The notes under the pieces are model-generated. The model ran no database searches, had not been told where the DNA came from, and saw only the letters and a list, made by a program, of their open reading frames with translations. The position numbers were made by a program, and so were the translations under genes. Of a stretch of DNA of 64,000 bases, positions 1 through 11,534 are shown piece after piece (the first letter of the stretch is position 1; each line of letters starts with the position of its first letter). The stretch is taken from positions 677,513 to 741,512 of the forward strand of contig VFFE01007015.1 in assembly GCA_008921705.1 (NCBI GenBank), read 5' to 3'. The stretch is from Burhinus oedicnemus (Eukaryota; Chordata; Aves; Charadriiformes; Burhinidae).

Positions 1-769
1 TCAACAAGGGCAAGTGTAAGGTCCTGCACTTGGGGAGGAATAACCCCATGCACCAGTACAGGTTAGGGGCTGACCTGCTGGAAAGCAGCTCTGTGGAAAG
101 GGACCTGGGAGTCCTGGTGGACAACAGGATGACCATGAGGCAGCAATGTGCCCTTGTGGCCAAGAAGGCCAATGGTCTCCTGGGGTGCATTAAAAACAGT
201 GTGGCAAGCAGGTCACAGGAAGTTATCCTCCCCCTCTACTCTGCCCTGGTGAGGCCACACCTGGAGTCCTGTGTCTAGTTCTGGGCTCCCCAGTTCAAGA
301 AAGACAGGGAACTGCTGGAGAGGATACAGCAGAGGGCTACGAGCATGATTAGGGGGCTGGAACACCTTTGTTATGAGGAAAGGCTGAGGGACTTGGGTCT
401 TTTGAGTCTGGAGAAGAGAAGGCTGAGGTGGGATCTCATCAATGCTTACAAATACTTCAAAGCAGGGTGCCGGGAGGACGGCACTGGTCTTTTTTCAGTG
501 GTGCCCAGTGATAGGACAAAAGGTGACAGGCACAAACTTGCCCATAGGAAGTTCCACCTAAACCTGGGGAGGAACAACTTTGAGGGTGGCAGAGCAGTGG
601 AACAGGCTGCCCAGAGAGGTGGTGGAGTCTCCGACTCTGAAGACACTTCAAACTTGCCTGGAGACCATCCTGTGCAACCTGCTGTAGGTGTCCCTGCTCT
701 GGCAGGGGGCTTGGACTAGCTGAACTTCAGAGGTCCCTTCCAACCCCTGGGATTCTGTGATTTTGTGAT
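1..769 (+). mobile_element. CR1 LINE, 3' part, cut by window start (group 1)
   Basis: This is the 3' part of a CR1 non-LTR retrotransposon; the copy continues to the left of the window. It encodes the C-terminal part of ORF2, downstream of the reverse transcriptase core. An open stretch at 30-278 carries the CR1 blocks [11 protein letters not shown] and [13 protein letters not shown] and ends at a TAG (276-278). The next block resumes at 345 with the [18 protein letters not shown] motif. After the ORF come the 'cttccaacc' box (about 738-746) and a short tail of ATTCTGTG-like units ending near 769, which is the normal CR1 3' end. Later frameshifts around 590 break the last coding block. The nucleotide sequence is very close to the copy at 12711-13667, including the same TAG. 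Confidence 0.95.
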
Positions 770-2327
770 ATAATGTAATCAGAGATTATCACTGTATAAG
801 CACCACTTGAAAGACCTGAGGTGCTGCATACACTTAAATCCTGGTTACAAAGCTAGCTTAGCAATGAAAGCAAAATTTAATTTTACTGATCCAAGTTGCG
901 AATATGAAGTTTATTCTACCACAAAAAGTAGGCAAATGTGTTTGAACAGGGCGGGTGGTAGAAATGGACTGGAGAGCTGCAGGAAGGAATATGAATTCCA
1001 CCATATCAATGTAAATGTAAATATATATTCACTCACATTCATACAAATATATATGTATGTTTATGTACAGTCTACTGATTTCATACACATATGAAATTAT
1101 GTTCAAAATTTGATGCATAAAAAATATCAGATAACTTAAGATGCTGTCTGAACTGGATTTAAGTAGAAAAATAGCACTTTCAATAGTATAAAGTTAACTC
1201 TGTAAAGAGATATAAACAATAACAAAGTGATTAGACCAAATGAATGATCCTTTCATTGAATCTAGCTGACCACCTGCAGTCAAAGTTATACACGGTTACC
1301 ATATCTGCAAACTTCATGCATCTTTTGCTATGTTTTATCTCTCTGAGGAAACTACATGTCTGACAAAAAAATGAACAGGCTAGTCAAATGACACTTCTTA
1401 TTTTTATCTGTGTGGCTATCCAAGACCTACATGAGTAATTTAACCTTTCTAAGATCCCTAAAAAAACCCAATTTTGGAATAACTTTGGGATGTTAATTGG
1501 GGTATTTGATTGTGAATTCTAGTATGGGATCTACTCTGATTAATTTAGTTTTCTAGTTTGCACCTTTATTTCAGTTGTGCAATGAACTCCTAAATTAAGT
1601 ACCTAATTTTCCCATACAGTTTTTAGAGACAGAAAGATGAGTTAGAAGCCTCAACAGGGACATGCTGTCTACCTGTGTTAGGTACCCAATTCAGTATTTG
1701 TGTGTCCATGACTGAGTATCAAATCACCGGACACTGAACTTTAATGCCTAACAGGGGAAGGCTGAGTCACAAAGTGTTTCCAATGGAAGATTTTTAAAAA
1801 CATCTCCTTTTTTTAAACCAAATACTTACTCAAGCTACTGTAGTGGCCTTTTGTTAGGCATATAATTAAGCAGGGTAGTAACAAATGACTGCAATGGGTT
1901 TGAGGAAGTAAAGTTCATACTAAGTCCTCCTTTAGTTCAAACTGGTTCACGGGTGCTTCTTTAATGAATAACAGACTACATGGTTTTGGTTTCAGACAAA
2001 CAAACCTGTTGGGAAGTAGACATTGTCATGAAACCATAGGGCAAGGCATCAGTATGGAACAACACATACAGCATGGGACATGGTCATGGCTGAACACAGT
2101 AGGAAGCAACCTGTGGTGAGCTCTGCACATCATTTTGTGTGACCACTTCCACTGGTAACAGCAGCAACAGGATGGTGCATGGTTAAACCTGGCTGCCCTC
2201 AAGTACAGAAAATGTGGCTTCCCAAAAAGCTTCTCATAGTTCCAGGCAGGAAATAGCAGGTATCCCATGCAGTATTTCTCCACTATGTTGTGAAAAGCTT
2301 ACCCAACTTCTCCCAGCTTTTCTCTGA
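770..2327. other. AT-rich single-copy DNA, no gene seen
   Basis: This stretch is AT-rich, with only short chance reading frames. Around 1015-1095 it is TA/TG-rich (runs of atatat and tgtatgt), a weak low-complexity patch. I see no repeat family, exon or RNA gene. Confidence 0.6.
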
Positions 2328-2332
2328 TGTTC
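2328..2332. repeat. Target-site duplication, left copy (TGTTC)
   Basis: The 5-mer TGTTC immediately before the LTR at 2333 is repeated exactly at 2932-2936, immediately after the LTR. It marks the integration site. The preceding A also matches the last base of the LTR, so a 6-bp reading is possible. Confidence 0.85.
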
Positions 2333-2458
2333 TGCCATGGTTTAACCCCAGCTGGCAACTAAGCATTATGCAACCACTCACTCATACTCCCCAGCTGGGA
2401 TGGGGGAGGGAATCGAAAAAGTAAAAGTGAGAAAACTCATGGGTTGAGATAAAGACAG

Positions 2459-2464
2459 TTTAAT
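2459..2464 (-). promoter_or_regulatory. LTR polyadenylation signal (ATTAAA)
   Basis: The minus strand reads ATTAAA about 190 bases downstream of the LTR TATA box, as expected at the end of the R region. Confidence 0.6.
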
Positions 2465-2648
2465 AGGCAAAGCAAAAACTGTGCACACAAGCAAAGCAAA
2501 AAAAAAGGAATTCCTTCACTGCTTGCCACTGGCAGGCAGCTGTTCAGCCATATTCAGGAAAGCAGGGCTCAATCACATGTAACGGTTACTGGGGAAGTCA
2601 AAATGTCGTAACCCCGAACATCCTCCCCCCTTCTTCTTCTTCCCTCAG

Positions 2649-2657
2649 CTTTATATA
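2649..2657 (-). promoter_or_regulatory. LTR TATA box
   Basis: The minus strand reads TATATAAAG. On that strand it lies just downstream of a CRE-like octamer TGATGTCA (plus 2665-2672, TGACATCA). This is the likely core promoter of the solo LTR; activity is inferred from the motifs only. Confidence 0.7.
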
Positions 2658-2931
2658 CTGAGTATGACATCATATGGTACGGAGTATCCCTTTGGTCAGC
2701 TGAGGTCAGCCGTCTTGGCTGTGTCTCTTCCCAACTTCCTGTGCACTCCCAGACTACTCACTGGTGGGGTAGTGTTAGAAGCAGAAAAGGCCGTGACTCT
2801 GTGTAAGCACCACTCAGCAATAACAAAAATACCTCTGCATTATCAACACTGTTTACAGCACAAATCCAAAATATAGCCCCATACTAGTTACTGTGATGAA
2901 AATCAACTCTACCCCAGCCAAAAGCAGCACA

Positions 2932-2936
2932 TGTTC
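2932..2936. repeat. Target-site duplication, right copy (TGTTC)
   Basis: Exact copy of 2328-2332, directly abutting the CA end of the solo LTR. Confidence 0.85.
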
Positions 2937-4341
2937 TTAGTCAGGTTTCCTTTGATGTTTACGTCTGCAGATTTCGAAACAGAATGCAAACTTTCCTACT
3001 CTAGTTATCTCCATTCCAGACTATATTCAGTTTTACTGGGAATCTCTGCCTGAATTTGGAGACTATACATGGTTGGGTTTGGTTTTGTATTTATTTTTTG
3101 TTTTCTGATAGAGTTCAAATACCATGAAACATCATACAGAGGAGTAATGCTTCTTTCAGCTTGATCCCATTCAAAAGCTGTGAACACAGAACTTTTGTCA
3201 GCCTCAGTGTGACCAAAAAGAGGAAACACTCAACATTTTGAAGATCCATAGCTCTTTAAAACCTACACTACCTATGAGTTTAAAGATCAACACAAGTACA
3301 TAAAGGAAAGAGTACAATAGATCCTGACTTTGCCTGCCTGCTGTTATTGACAGGGGCACACAGCAAGCATTAGAAATCTGCCTGACTACAGGCACTCAGA
3401 AAAGTATACAAGCTACACATTCTGTCGCATACTACTGACGTGAGATAATTGTTATACCAGTTGGGAAATATAGGGTCTGAGGTTTCAAAAAATGAATCTA
3501 AAATTACCTGCAGCATGGACCAACCTTTCTCTTCCAGAAAAGAAGGAAGTGTAAAGGCCAGAGAATGAGAGACGAAATAATAGAATGAGGTCAGAGCGAA
3601 GAAGACAGAGAGCAGGCAAAGTCAAACAGCCGGGCACAACAGGGAGAGTGCTGGTTTATGAGAGAGACTGGTGCCTGCAGAATTAATGTGCTGTGTACAG
3701 AGACGTGAGCCATGAGAGTACTATACTTGGGAGAGGAGTAACACAAATGAAAACTTTCCTTTGAATAGATGGGAAGTGGCCATGCGGCTGATAGAAATAT
3801 TTCTTTCTGATGTATTATGCTCTTTCATAAAGAAAGATGTTTGTTGAATAGAAGTGATGTGTTGTGTTTTTCCATCAAGATCCATGTAAAATATTAACTC
3901 AACGACATCACATCAAATTTTTTCTACTGTACTGTATGTAAAACAAATTCTGTTTCCTTTTTATGCTTAGAAGAATGAAGAGGTTTTCCAAGAGTTAGAG
4001 AGCTATGATACCACTTACAAAAAAAATGGCATTTTTTTTTTAATGAGAGAAGTACAGTTCAGCATGACTTTAAAATACTACCAATAATGACCAAATCCCT
4101 GTGAAGATCTTTGTATGACATATAAATAAGGTAAGTACATTTAGTAGTAGGTATAAAAAAACCCCAAACTTCTGGGCTTCAACCTCTAAATGTAATAATG
4201 TGCAAACTGTGCGTAAGACAAACAAAATCATGTTTAAAAGTGACACTTTTTTCCTAAAAAAGTAGCTGGAATTCTACTGAAGTTAGTGGAGCTATAACTT
4301 TGATCTGCTCAATATGTGTAGATATTTCAAGGATGTCCTCT

Positions 4342-4370
4342 TATATCACACTATAAATAAGTGTGATATA
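4342..4370. repeat. Perfect hairpin, 11-bp arms, 7-nt loop
   Basis: The left arm tatatcacact (4342-4352) and right arm agtgtgatata (4360-4370) are exact reverse complements around the loop ataaata. A further copy of the right-arm core, aagtgtgata, follows at about 4380-4389. Function unknown; it may be chance in AT-rich DNA or a relic of an inverted-repeat element. Confidence 0.7.
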
Positions 4371-6410
4371 CAACAAACAAGTGTGATACAATTTATATTA
4401 TAAAATCAGATTAAATGTTCTTCACTTCTCAATCATATAAAAAATGTTTATCATCTAAGAATCATCTGTTTTGTACTCATCTCTAAATATACTTAGCCCA
4501 TTTCCTGAATTACTTATGCTATTACTTTCAGTCTCTATAAGTTTATGTTCATTCAGCTACCAGATTTGTTCCTTCACAAAATATTTAAGAACATCGATTG
4601 TGTTTTCTTTAGAGATGCTATTATGAACTGTCATCTGCTTATTAATCGTAAGACTAACATCCTCTATTTCATCCTTTTCTGAGTCTATTGATTATTCTAT
4701 TGATCTTTCTATTCATTGTGTGCTTGCTCTTTTGGACTTGTAAAAAAGTGTGTCTTTTATTCCTTGTTTCCATAGGTTTGCTTCAGACATAAAGATTAAA
4801 AGTTGGCAATGTGCTTATTGTAAAATCAACTCTTTACCTTTTATTCTGTGATATGTAATTGATCCCTGATAAAGATTGTTTTATCTTTATAATCTAAAAG
4901 ACAAAAGAGATTAAATTTGAAGGAGAAAAAATGTGTCATTACTGAAGGAGAAAGAAAGAAATAGAATGATGCGAGAACTGTCTATAGAAAATATTTAAAA
5001 CAACAACATGTAAGACTGGATCTGGGGCCTCATAAAGTATAATTTAAAACAATAAAGAATTAAAATCCAAATTTAAAATGTCAGATACAAGATATGTTTT
5101 AATACGGTCTTCTGATTGTAGTCTAAAGACAGTGATTGACTAGTGTAGTCCAAATGTACCAGGCACTAGAGATGCTAAATAATACACTGTAGGACAAAAT
5201 ACATGGGAAAAGAATACAGACATAAAATATGTAGTCACTGACACTGCAAACAGAGTAAGAACTCCTGCACATATCCAAAATCCCACTGACTTCATGAGCA
5301 TACGAGAATATCTAGGACTGTGGACCTAACCAGATAGTCTCTAAAACTTTTTCCCTTTTCTTCTGAGAGAAGAGCTTATGAATAATAAAGTTTTAAACTA
5401 CTAATGTTTGAACTCAAATTTGATAGAAAGAATATTGCCTTCAAAATGTATCCTTTTTGTTTTAAGTACACATGAAATGTTTTTAATAATTTCTACAGCT
5501 GCAAAAAGCATGTGGTAAAATGTATGCAGCCTTCTATCCTCTACTCCCCTTCAAAGCTATCAAACCAACAACTTTCTAAACAGTTTTCTAATGCTTTGGG
5601 TGTCTATAGACAGGAGAAGTGTCAAACAGAACTGACTCACAGATTGTTCAAAACCTAATTCAGCCTGAATAATTTTTTATGTACAGATTTAAATTACCTA
5701 TCTAAATATTTCAGAAATAAGCCAGAATACAAATAAATGATGTGACAAGAAGAGGGAAAAGGGTTTCTAATAAATGCACTTTGCAAAGCTTTATAACTTG
5801 AATTATATACTTAGTACATAATTATGAGAGCAAATATAATGACATAATCTATTATATATGACTAATATGACAGCTTCAGAAAGTTCAGTCTCAAAATTTG
5901 AACCAAAATTTTAATACATCTCAAGGAACTGATTATTTCCAGAAGGATAAATTATTTTTTGCAGACCATATATTTAAAACTCAAAATCCCTAGTAATTAA
6001 GTAATAAAAGCAGATTTTGGAATTTAGATTTAAGTGTCTGAATCTTCTTGTGTTTTCATGAAAGAGGAGCAAATTCCAGAGGCTCAGAAATTCATTGGGA
6101 GAGTAAAATCTAATAGAATGTGCTTTCAATAATCAGCAATATTTTCCAATGGACAGTTCCAAACATTCATTTTCAACAAAGTAATTACTGGAAAACAATT
6201 TGTATGCAACTGTAGTGCAGATCAGTCCATAAAAGAAATCTGTAAATAATTGCATGTAACCAACAGGATTAATATTGATTGATTTCACATTTAAAAAATG
6301 AAGAAAACACAGAGGCACATTTTAGTAGCTTTCCTGTGTTTACTATATGAGCTAGGCCTACTAATAACATGGAAGAGTTAATTTTTCCTTTGGAGGTAAA
6401 AATCCATTTC

Positions 6411-6450
6411 ATATATATATATATATACACATACACACACATATATATAA
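6411..6450. repeat. TA/CA dinucleotide microsatellite
   Basis: A run of about eight AT units passes into a short interrupted AC stretch and back to TA units. It is a compound simple repeat. Confidence 0.9.
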
Positions 6451-7339
6451 TGCTTCATAGAAAACTTGGTATGATCTCCTAAACCCCCCATACTGCTAGC
6501 AGGTTGGTTTGTTTGTTTCTTTATAAGACCAGAGCTTTTATCTATCATAATCAGTATACTAGTGGATATTATTACTCTCAAAATCTGAAAATCTGATTAT
6601 GGCCAAAAAATGACTTGCTACTCAAACATATAAAATTTTTTCTTAGTCCAAGCAATGTTTTAATGCTCTAGAATTCCAAATTATCTAACTAATACAGAAA
6701 AGCCTCATTAAAAAAAGGTAAAAATTACTGTCAGACTCAGCTTGGGGCTATTGGTGCACTGTGATTAAGTAGGCATACACTATCGCATCTATACTATCAT
6801 ATCATATATGGTACATGGGAACTGTTACAAGCTAGAACCAGCTCAGCCCAGGCCAAGCTCATACAAATCCTGAAACCCTGTAGTGTCAGTCAGTATAATG
6901 TCTATGGCCTTCTACTAGTAATGATAAAGTAGTATTTACTGGGCTAGAGTGTGCTCCTCATCTTTACCTTCTGTAAATACAGGCATAACTTAATATATTA
7001 TAGAAACCTCACTGATGTGGAAAATGTGAGGAATCCTACTAACAGAAAAGATTCTGAGACTAAGCCCCTGCCCTGTTTTTTCACCTATATAACTTGGTAG
7101 CTTTTTTTTTTAATTCCCTACCAAAATTTCTTGTGTTCTTACACTCTTACTAATTGTTATAAATGTCTTCCTTCCTGTTTCTTTTACACAACAAAGTGCT
7201 GATTTGCATTTTTTTTTTATCTTTAGAGTGTTTTTTCTAATGATGTTTATGTGTTTTATTTGGGACTGATTTCTGCATTCCCCTACTTCCCAGATCAGCT
7301 ACAGTCTCACTCATTGCAGGCTCAAATTTCCACTGAAAT

Positions 7340-8088
7340 CCTCCATCCCTTCACTCTGCCATTTGCCCCCCTTAACAGGGTAGGGGGAGAAAGTTAAATG
7401 AAAAAGCTCGTGGGTGGAGATAAAGACAGAGAGATTGCTTACCAATTACTGTCATAGGCAAAACAGAAAATTAATTCAATTTATTGCCAATTAGCATAAA
7501 TACTTAATTAGTGATTTGAGTATTGGGAAATGAAGAAGACAAACATTAAAACACTTTTCCTTCCACTTTGCCAGGCTCAGCTTCACTGGGAGCAATTCTC
7601 TTTCCCCTCCTTGACAGGTTACACAGTCTCTTCCATCAGGCAACAGGCAGCACAGTGGGTTGGGGTCAGGACATGGTGGTTTGTCTCTGCCTCCTTCCTT
7701 TTCGCACTTGTCCTATGTTCCAGCATCAGTGGTCCATGGGCTGCAGTAATTTTGGAGATGTATCTGCTCAAGTAGGGGCTTATACATAGGTCGCAGTCCC
7801 TTCAGATAAGTGCTTGTTCTGCCATAAAGTACCTTCTACTGCTCTGACCGTTTTTTTTTCCTCTGTTGTTCCCTTGTTCTTTCTCACTTCAGCATTTTCT
7901 CCCCTTTCTTAACTACATTTTTCCCTGAGGCACCACCACTGTGGCTGGGGGGCTCAGCCGTGCCTTGCGCTGGGTCGGTTGGAGCCAGCTGGAACCAGCT
8001 GTGTCCAGCACGGGACAGTCTTGGCCTTTCCTCACAGCGGCCACCCACACAGCCCCTATGCCAGCACCTGGGCACCTGGTCAAATACA
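7340..8088 (-). mobile_element. Degraded ERV LTR (older copy)
   Basis: This matches, from memory, a second LTR type common in birds, again on the minus strand. Read on the minus strand it begins TGTATTTGACCAGGTGCC (near 8088) and passes a GC-rich U3 with 'ggtggccgctgtgaggaa'-like and 'ccagccacagtggtggtgcctc'-like blocks. It ends after an AATAAA signal (7480-7485) followed by an 'ggtaattggt'-type block. The type normally has a central array of tandem units resembling 'ccagcgtgggtccc...gggctgcag'; only about one degenerate unit remains near 7720-7755. The right end is placed on the CA at 8087-8088. The left end is uncertain by some tens of bases and no target duplication was found. No coding region is attached, so it is a probable solo LTR. 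Confidence 0.65.
7480..7485 (-). promoter_or_regulatory. LTR polyadenylation signal (AATAAA)
   Basis: The minus strand reads GGCAATAAATTG in the position where this LTR type carries its polyadenylation signal, upstream of the conserved 'acagtaattggt' block. Confidence 0.6.
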
Positions 8089-8490
8089 TTGACCTTTTCC
8101 AGTCATGTAGGACCTCCATGAAATTTCAAAGCTGATAGGTAATATTTTTCCTATCTCTTTTTTTTTCTTCTCCTTTTTGATACATTTTGTTTTGGTTTTG
8201 TCTTGTGGTACTCCCTAGATGAACTAACTGCATCTAAATATTGTTGCTGCTTCATCTTCATTGTTACTGTCAAACAAATTTTATTGCATTTGGAAGTAAA
8301 AGCTGAAGTTAAAAGACAAGGCAAAAGATACAGAAGCAGAAAAGAAAAAAATCGGCAAGAAGGCAGTATTTCATAAAAATTCCAAATAGTCAAAGTATTC
8401 TGGCAGTGTTGACCAATGAACATTTCTTTTTTCTTTAGTTTTTACAGTTTTGTCTTGCAACAAATTAACCTGTAAGTGTATTCCAGAGTA
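8089..8490. other. Spacer between LTR and CR1, no gene seen
   Basis: About 400 bases of AT-rich DNA with a T-rich patch (about 8140-8180) and an A/G-rich patch near 8335-8352. No repeat or exon recognised. Confidence 0.5.
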
Positions 8491-9711
8491 TCTGGTCAGT
8501 CTGACCTCAGTGCTGGGGAAGATAATGCAGCAGATCATCCTGAGTGCCATTACAGGGCACATGCAGGACAACCAGGTGATCAGGCCCAGTCAGCACGGGT
8601 CCATAAAAGGCAGGTCCTACTTGACAAACCTGATCTTCTTCTATGACAAGGTGACCTGCTTGGTGGATGAGGGAAAGGCTATGGATGTTGTCCACCTGGA
8701 CTTTAGTAAAGCCTTCAACACCGTTTGCCACAGCATTCTCCTGGAGAAACTGGTTGCTCATGGCTTGATCTTCACTGGGTCAAAAACTGGCTAGAAGGCC
8801 GGGCCCAAAGAGTGGTGGTGAATGGAGTTAAATCCAGCTGGCGGCTGGTCCCAGGTGGTGTTCCCCAAGGCTCGGTATTGGGGTTGGTTCTCTTTAAGAT
8901 CTTTATCAACAACCTGGATGAGGGGATCGAGTGCACCCTCAGTAAATTTGCAGATGACACCAAGTTAGGTGGGAGTGTCAACTGCTTGAGGGTAGGAAGG
9001 CCCTACAGAGGGATCTGGGCAGGCTGGATTGATGGGCCAAGGCCAATGGTATGACATTCAACAAGGCCAAGTGCTGGGTCCTGCGCTTGGGTCACAACAA
9101 CCCCAGGCAGCACTACAGGCTTATGGAGAGTGGCTGGAAAGCTGCCTGGCAGAAAAGGACCTGGGGGTGTTAGTTGACAGTCTGCTGAATATGAGCCGAC
9201 AGTGTGCCCAGGTGGCCAAGGCGGCCAACAGCATCCTGGCTTGTATCAGGAATAGTGTGGCCAGCAGGACTAGGGAAGTGATCGTCCTCCTGTATTCAGC
9301 ATTGGTAAGGCCCCACCTCGAATATTGTGTTCAGTTTTGGGCCCCTCACTACAAGAAAGACGTTGAGATTTTAGAGCGTGTCCAGAGAAGGTGGTGAAGG
9401 GTCTGGAGAACAAGTCTTATGAGGAGCAGCTGAAGGAACAGGGGTTGTTTAGCCTGGAGAAGAGGATGCTGAGGGGAGACCTTATTGCTCTCTACAACTA
9501 CCTGAGAGGAGGTTGTAGAGATGTGGGGGTCGATCTCTTCTCCCAAGTAACAAGCAACAGGACAAGAAGAAATGTCCTCAAGTTGTTCCAGGGAGGTTTA
9601 GATTGGATATTAGGAAAAATTTCTTCACAGAAAACATTATCAAGCATTGGAACAGGCTGTCCAGGGAAGTTGCTGAGTCACAATCCCTGGAGGTATTTAA
9701 AAGATGTGTAG
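8491..9711 (+). pseudogene. CR1 ORF2 reverse transcriptase fragment, frameshifted
   Basis: In CR1, ORF2 encodes an endonuclease plus reverse transcriptase that copies element RNA at the nick. Here only the reverse transcriptase core and C-terminal region remain. Visible motifs are the fingers block GHMQDNQVIRPSQHGSIKGRS, motif [11 protein letters not shown] (the usual AFDTV is AFNTV, but the leading Asp is kept), motif [11 protein letters not shown] and the catalytic FADD (near 8950-8961). The reading frame changes between motif A and B (near 8770), after FADD (near 9000) and again near 9390. A C-terminal block at 9391-9711 carries [20 protein letters not shown]. The multiple frame changes make it inactive. 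Start and end are limits of similarity, not real codons. Confidence 0.9.
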
Positions 9712-9828
9712 GTGTGGTCCTGAGGGACGTGTTTTAGTGGTAACTTGACAGTGTTAGGTTTATGGTTGGACTCGATGATCTTAAAGGTCTCTTCCAACCT
9801 AAGTGATTCTATGATTCTATGATTCTAT
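8491..9828 (+). mobile_element. CR1 LINE, 5'-truncated (group 3)
   Basis: This CR1 copy of about 1.34 kb begins inside the reverse transcriptase domain, at the codons for the conserved VSLTS block (read here as 'gtcagtctgacctcagtg'). It runs to a full 3' end. The 3' end has the 'ggactcgatgatcttaaagg' and 'cttccaacc' boxes and a tail of three ATTCTATG units (about 9803-9828). It shares the peptide block [27 protein letters not shown] with the copy at 56460-57190, which defines group 3. Frameshifts split ORF2 into several frames. Confidence 0.96.
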
Positions 9829-11534
9829 CTTCTCCACTCAGATATGTTTATCAGCATTACAGTAAGTTATCTGTGATGGAAAGAAAGATGAATATAAGTT
9901 AATCCTGAATTCTCAAAACTACCTCCTATATATTCAGAAAATAATCGGAATTTGCTTGTTTGAATAGGAGTGAAACTAAATACTTTTAGTCTCTTATTTC
10001 AAATCTCACGGAAAAGCACAAAAATTTGCAAATTAGACATTTTCTGCCTGTGTCTACACGAGGAAATGCTGAAAAACTTCCTGCTAAAGTGCTTCAAGGG
10101 TCCAGTGATACACGTGTGTTTAACCTTTGTTAGTTTTATGAAGTTGTTACATATGCATCAGAAGAAACTAATCAAGACAAACTTTCACCACCTGCCCTCC
10201 AGAGATTTCCCTTGGGCATTATTAAAACATGCATACATTGATGTATGTGAGGAAAAATCTGGGTTTACTGCTTTCTTTTTTTATTAAAAATATTTTTTGT
10301 AATTTGTATGGCTTTCAAAATGTACACTGAAATACGTTTGTCATTAGTTACACAGTGTTTTGCAGCTGAAGTTAGAATATTAGTGGCAGGAATCAATGTC
10401 ACCCTTACCAACTGATATTAGAAATATTACATTAAATGATGAATATCTAAGGTTTTTATGGAAGTTCCCGTTTTTGTCTCTCCCAGTTAAAACATAAATC
10501 ATTCATCTATATATTTCCACAGCTGGCTTTGTGCTAAATGTTGCTTTAACATCTTCTCTCATTCTTTATTACTTTGGATTTACATAATAGTCCTATATTT
10601 CAAAGATATTTGAAGGAAAATTCTTCTGTGTCAAGGAAAGAACTTTCCATCAGGGGTAAGAGGGTAGTTGAAACGAAAAAAAGGCAATCCAATGCATGCA
10701 ATTGAATTACTAATTGTATTCAAACCTGACTTGGTTTTACCTAACACCAGGAACTTGTTTTCAGCTCTTTCTCTCTTCAAGTTTGGGCTATTCAGAATAG
10801 ATAAATAAATATATAAATAAATAGATAGGTACATACATAAATCACATTTTAAAGGAAATGACTCAGCACTTGTTAACCCTTCACTAACTGCATTTAGATT
10901 GATTTGAGCACCTTATTTTTGGGGGGATGAATTCAAGCTTCTGCAACAATGCAATGGTAATATGTACAAAACGCCTTTACCTAATGGTATGTTTAAGTAA
11001 CATAATTTCAGTGAGATGTAAGTTGATGCTGGGAATCTGAGAACATTTAGTAAAGTTATTTATAAAAGAAAAAATGTTTTTAATAAGTACATTAATACTT
11101 TAAAAGCATCACTAAAGTAAGAAAAACACAGAATTCAGTTTTATGTAGGTACCTATATGTACTTTTTAAATTCTTATTTGCTACATTTATTTATTCTATG
11201 TTGAATACATAAACTAAACCTTATTTATTTGGAAGTTGCATTTTATGTTATTTCTGATCAGCTGAACATTTTCATTTTTAAAAAAAATTAAAAATAATAT
11301 AAAATTAATATAAAAATAATATAAAATTTCCTTATGACACCTTTAAACTTTAATGTGAATATTTGATTCTGGATCATTGCTCTATGAATCATATTAAAAG
11401 ATAAATTTCTGTCTTGAGAAACCAAAACCGATAATGTAAATGTCACAGAATATTAACAAGCATTGTTTAAATGAGTATTAAACTGAGGAATAACAGATTT
11501 TTAAAATCATGTAATGAGGGCTAATATTCATATG
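9829..11534. other. AT-rich single-copy DNA, no gene seen
   Basis: No exon or known repeat is recognised. Low-complexity patches are TAAA/TAGA-rich sequence at about 10797-10848 and an AT-rich block of repeated aataatataaaa-like words at 11279-11332. Confidence 0.55.

Larger units (their letters stand above)
2333..2931 (-). mobile_element. Solo LTR of an avian endogenous retrovirus
   Basis: This is a 599-bp long terminal repeat lying on the minus strand. Both ends are canonical: read on the plus strand it starts TGCCATGG and ends GCAGCACA. It is flanked by the identical 5-mer TGTTC (2328-2332 and 2932-2936). On the minus strand it has a TATA box (2649-2657) and, about 190 bases downstream, an ATTAAA polyadenylation signal (2459-2464), the order expected for U3-R-U5. 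The overall sequence, including the 'ggtttaacccc' end and the 'tatactgagtatgacatca' promoter zone, matches an LTR type widespread in birds (from memory). A 5-bp duplication fits an ERVL-like integrase; the adjacent A makes 5 versus 6 bp ambiguous. No internal gag, pol or env sequence is attached, so this is a solo LTR left by recombination between two LTRs. Confidence 0.9.
2937..7339. other. AT-rich single-copy DNA, no gene seen
   Basis: This is long AT-rich DNA without a recognisable exon. It contains a perfect hairpin (4342-4370) and a TA/CA microsatellite (6411-6450). The stretch 3540-3740 is purine-rich and less AT-rich than its surroundings but shows no recognisable motif. The small open frames here look like chance. 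Confidence 0.55.
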
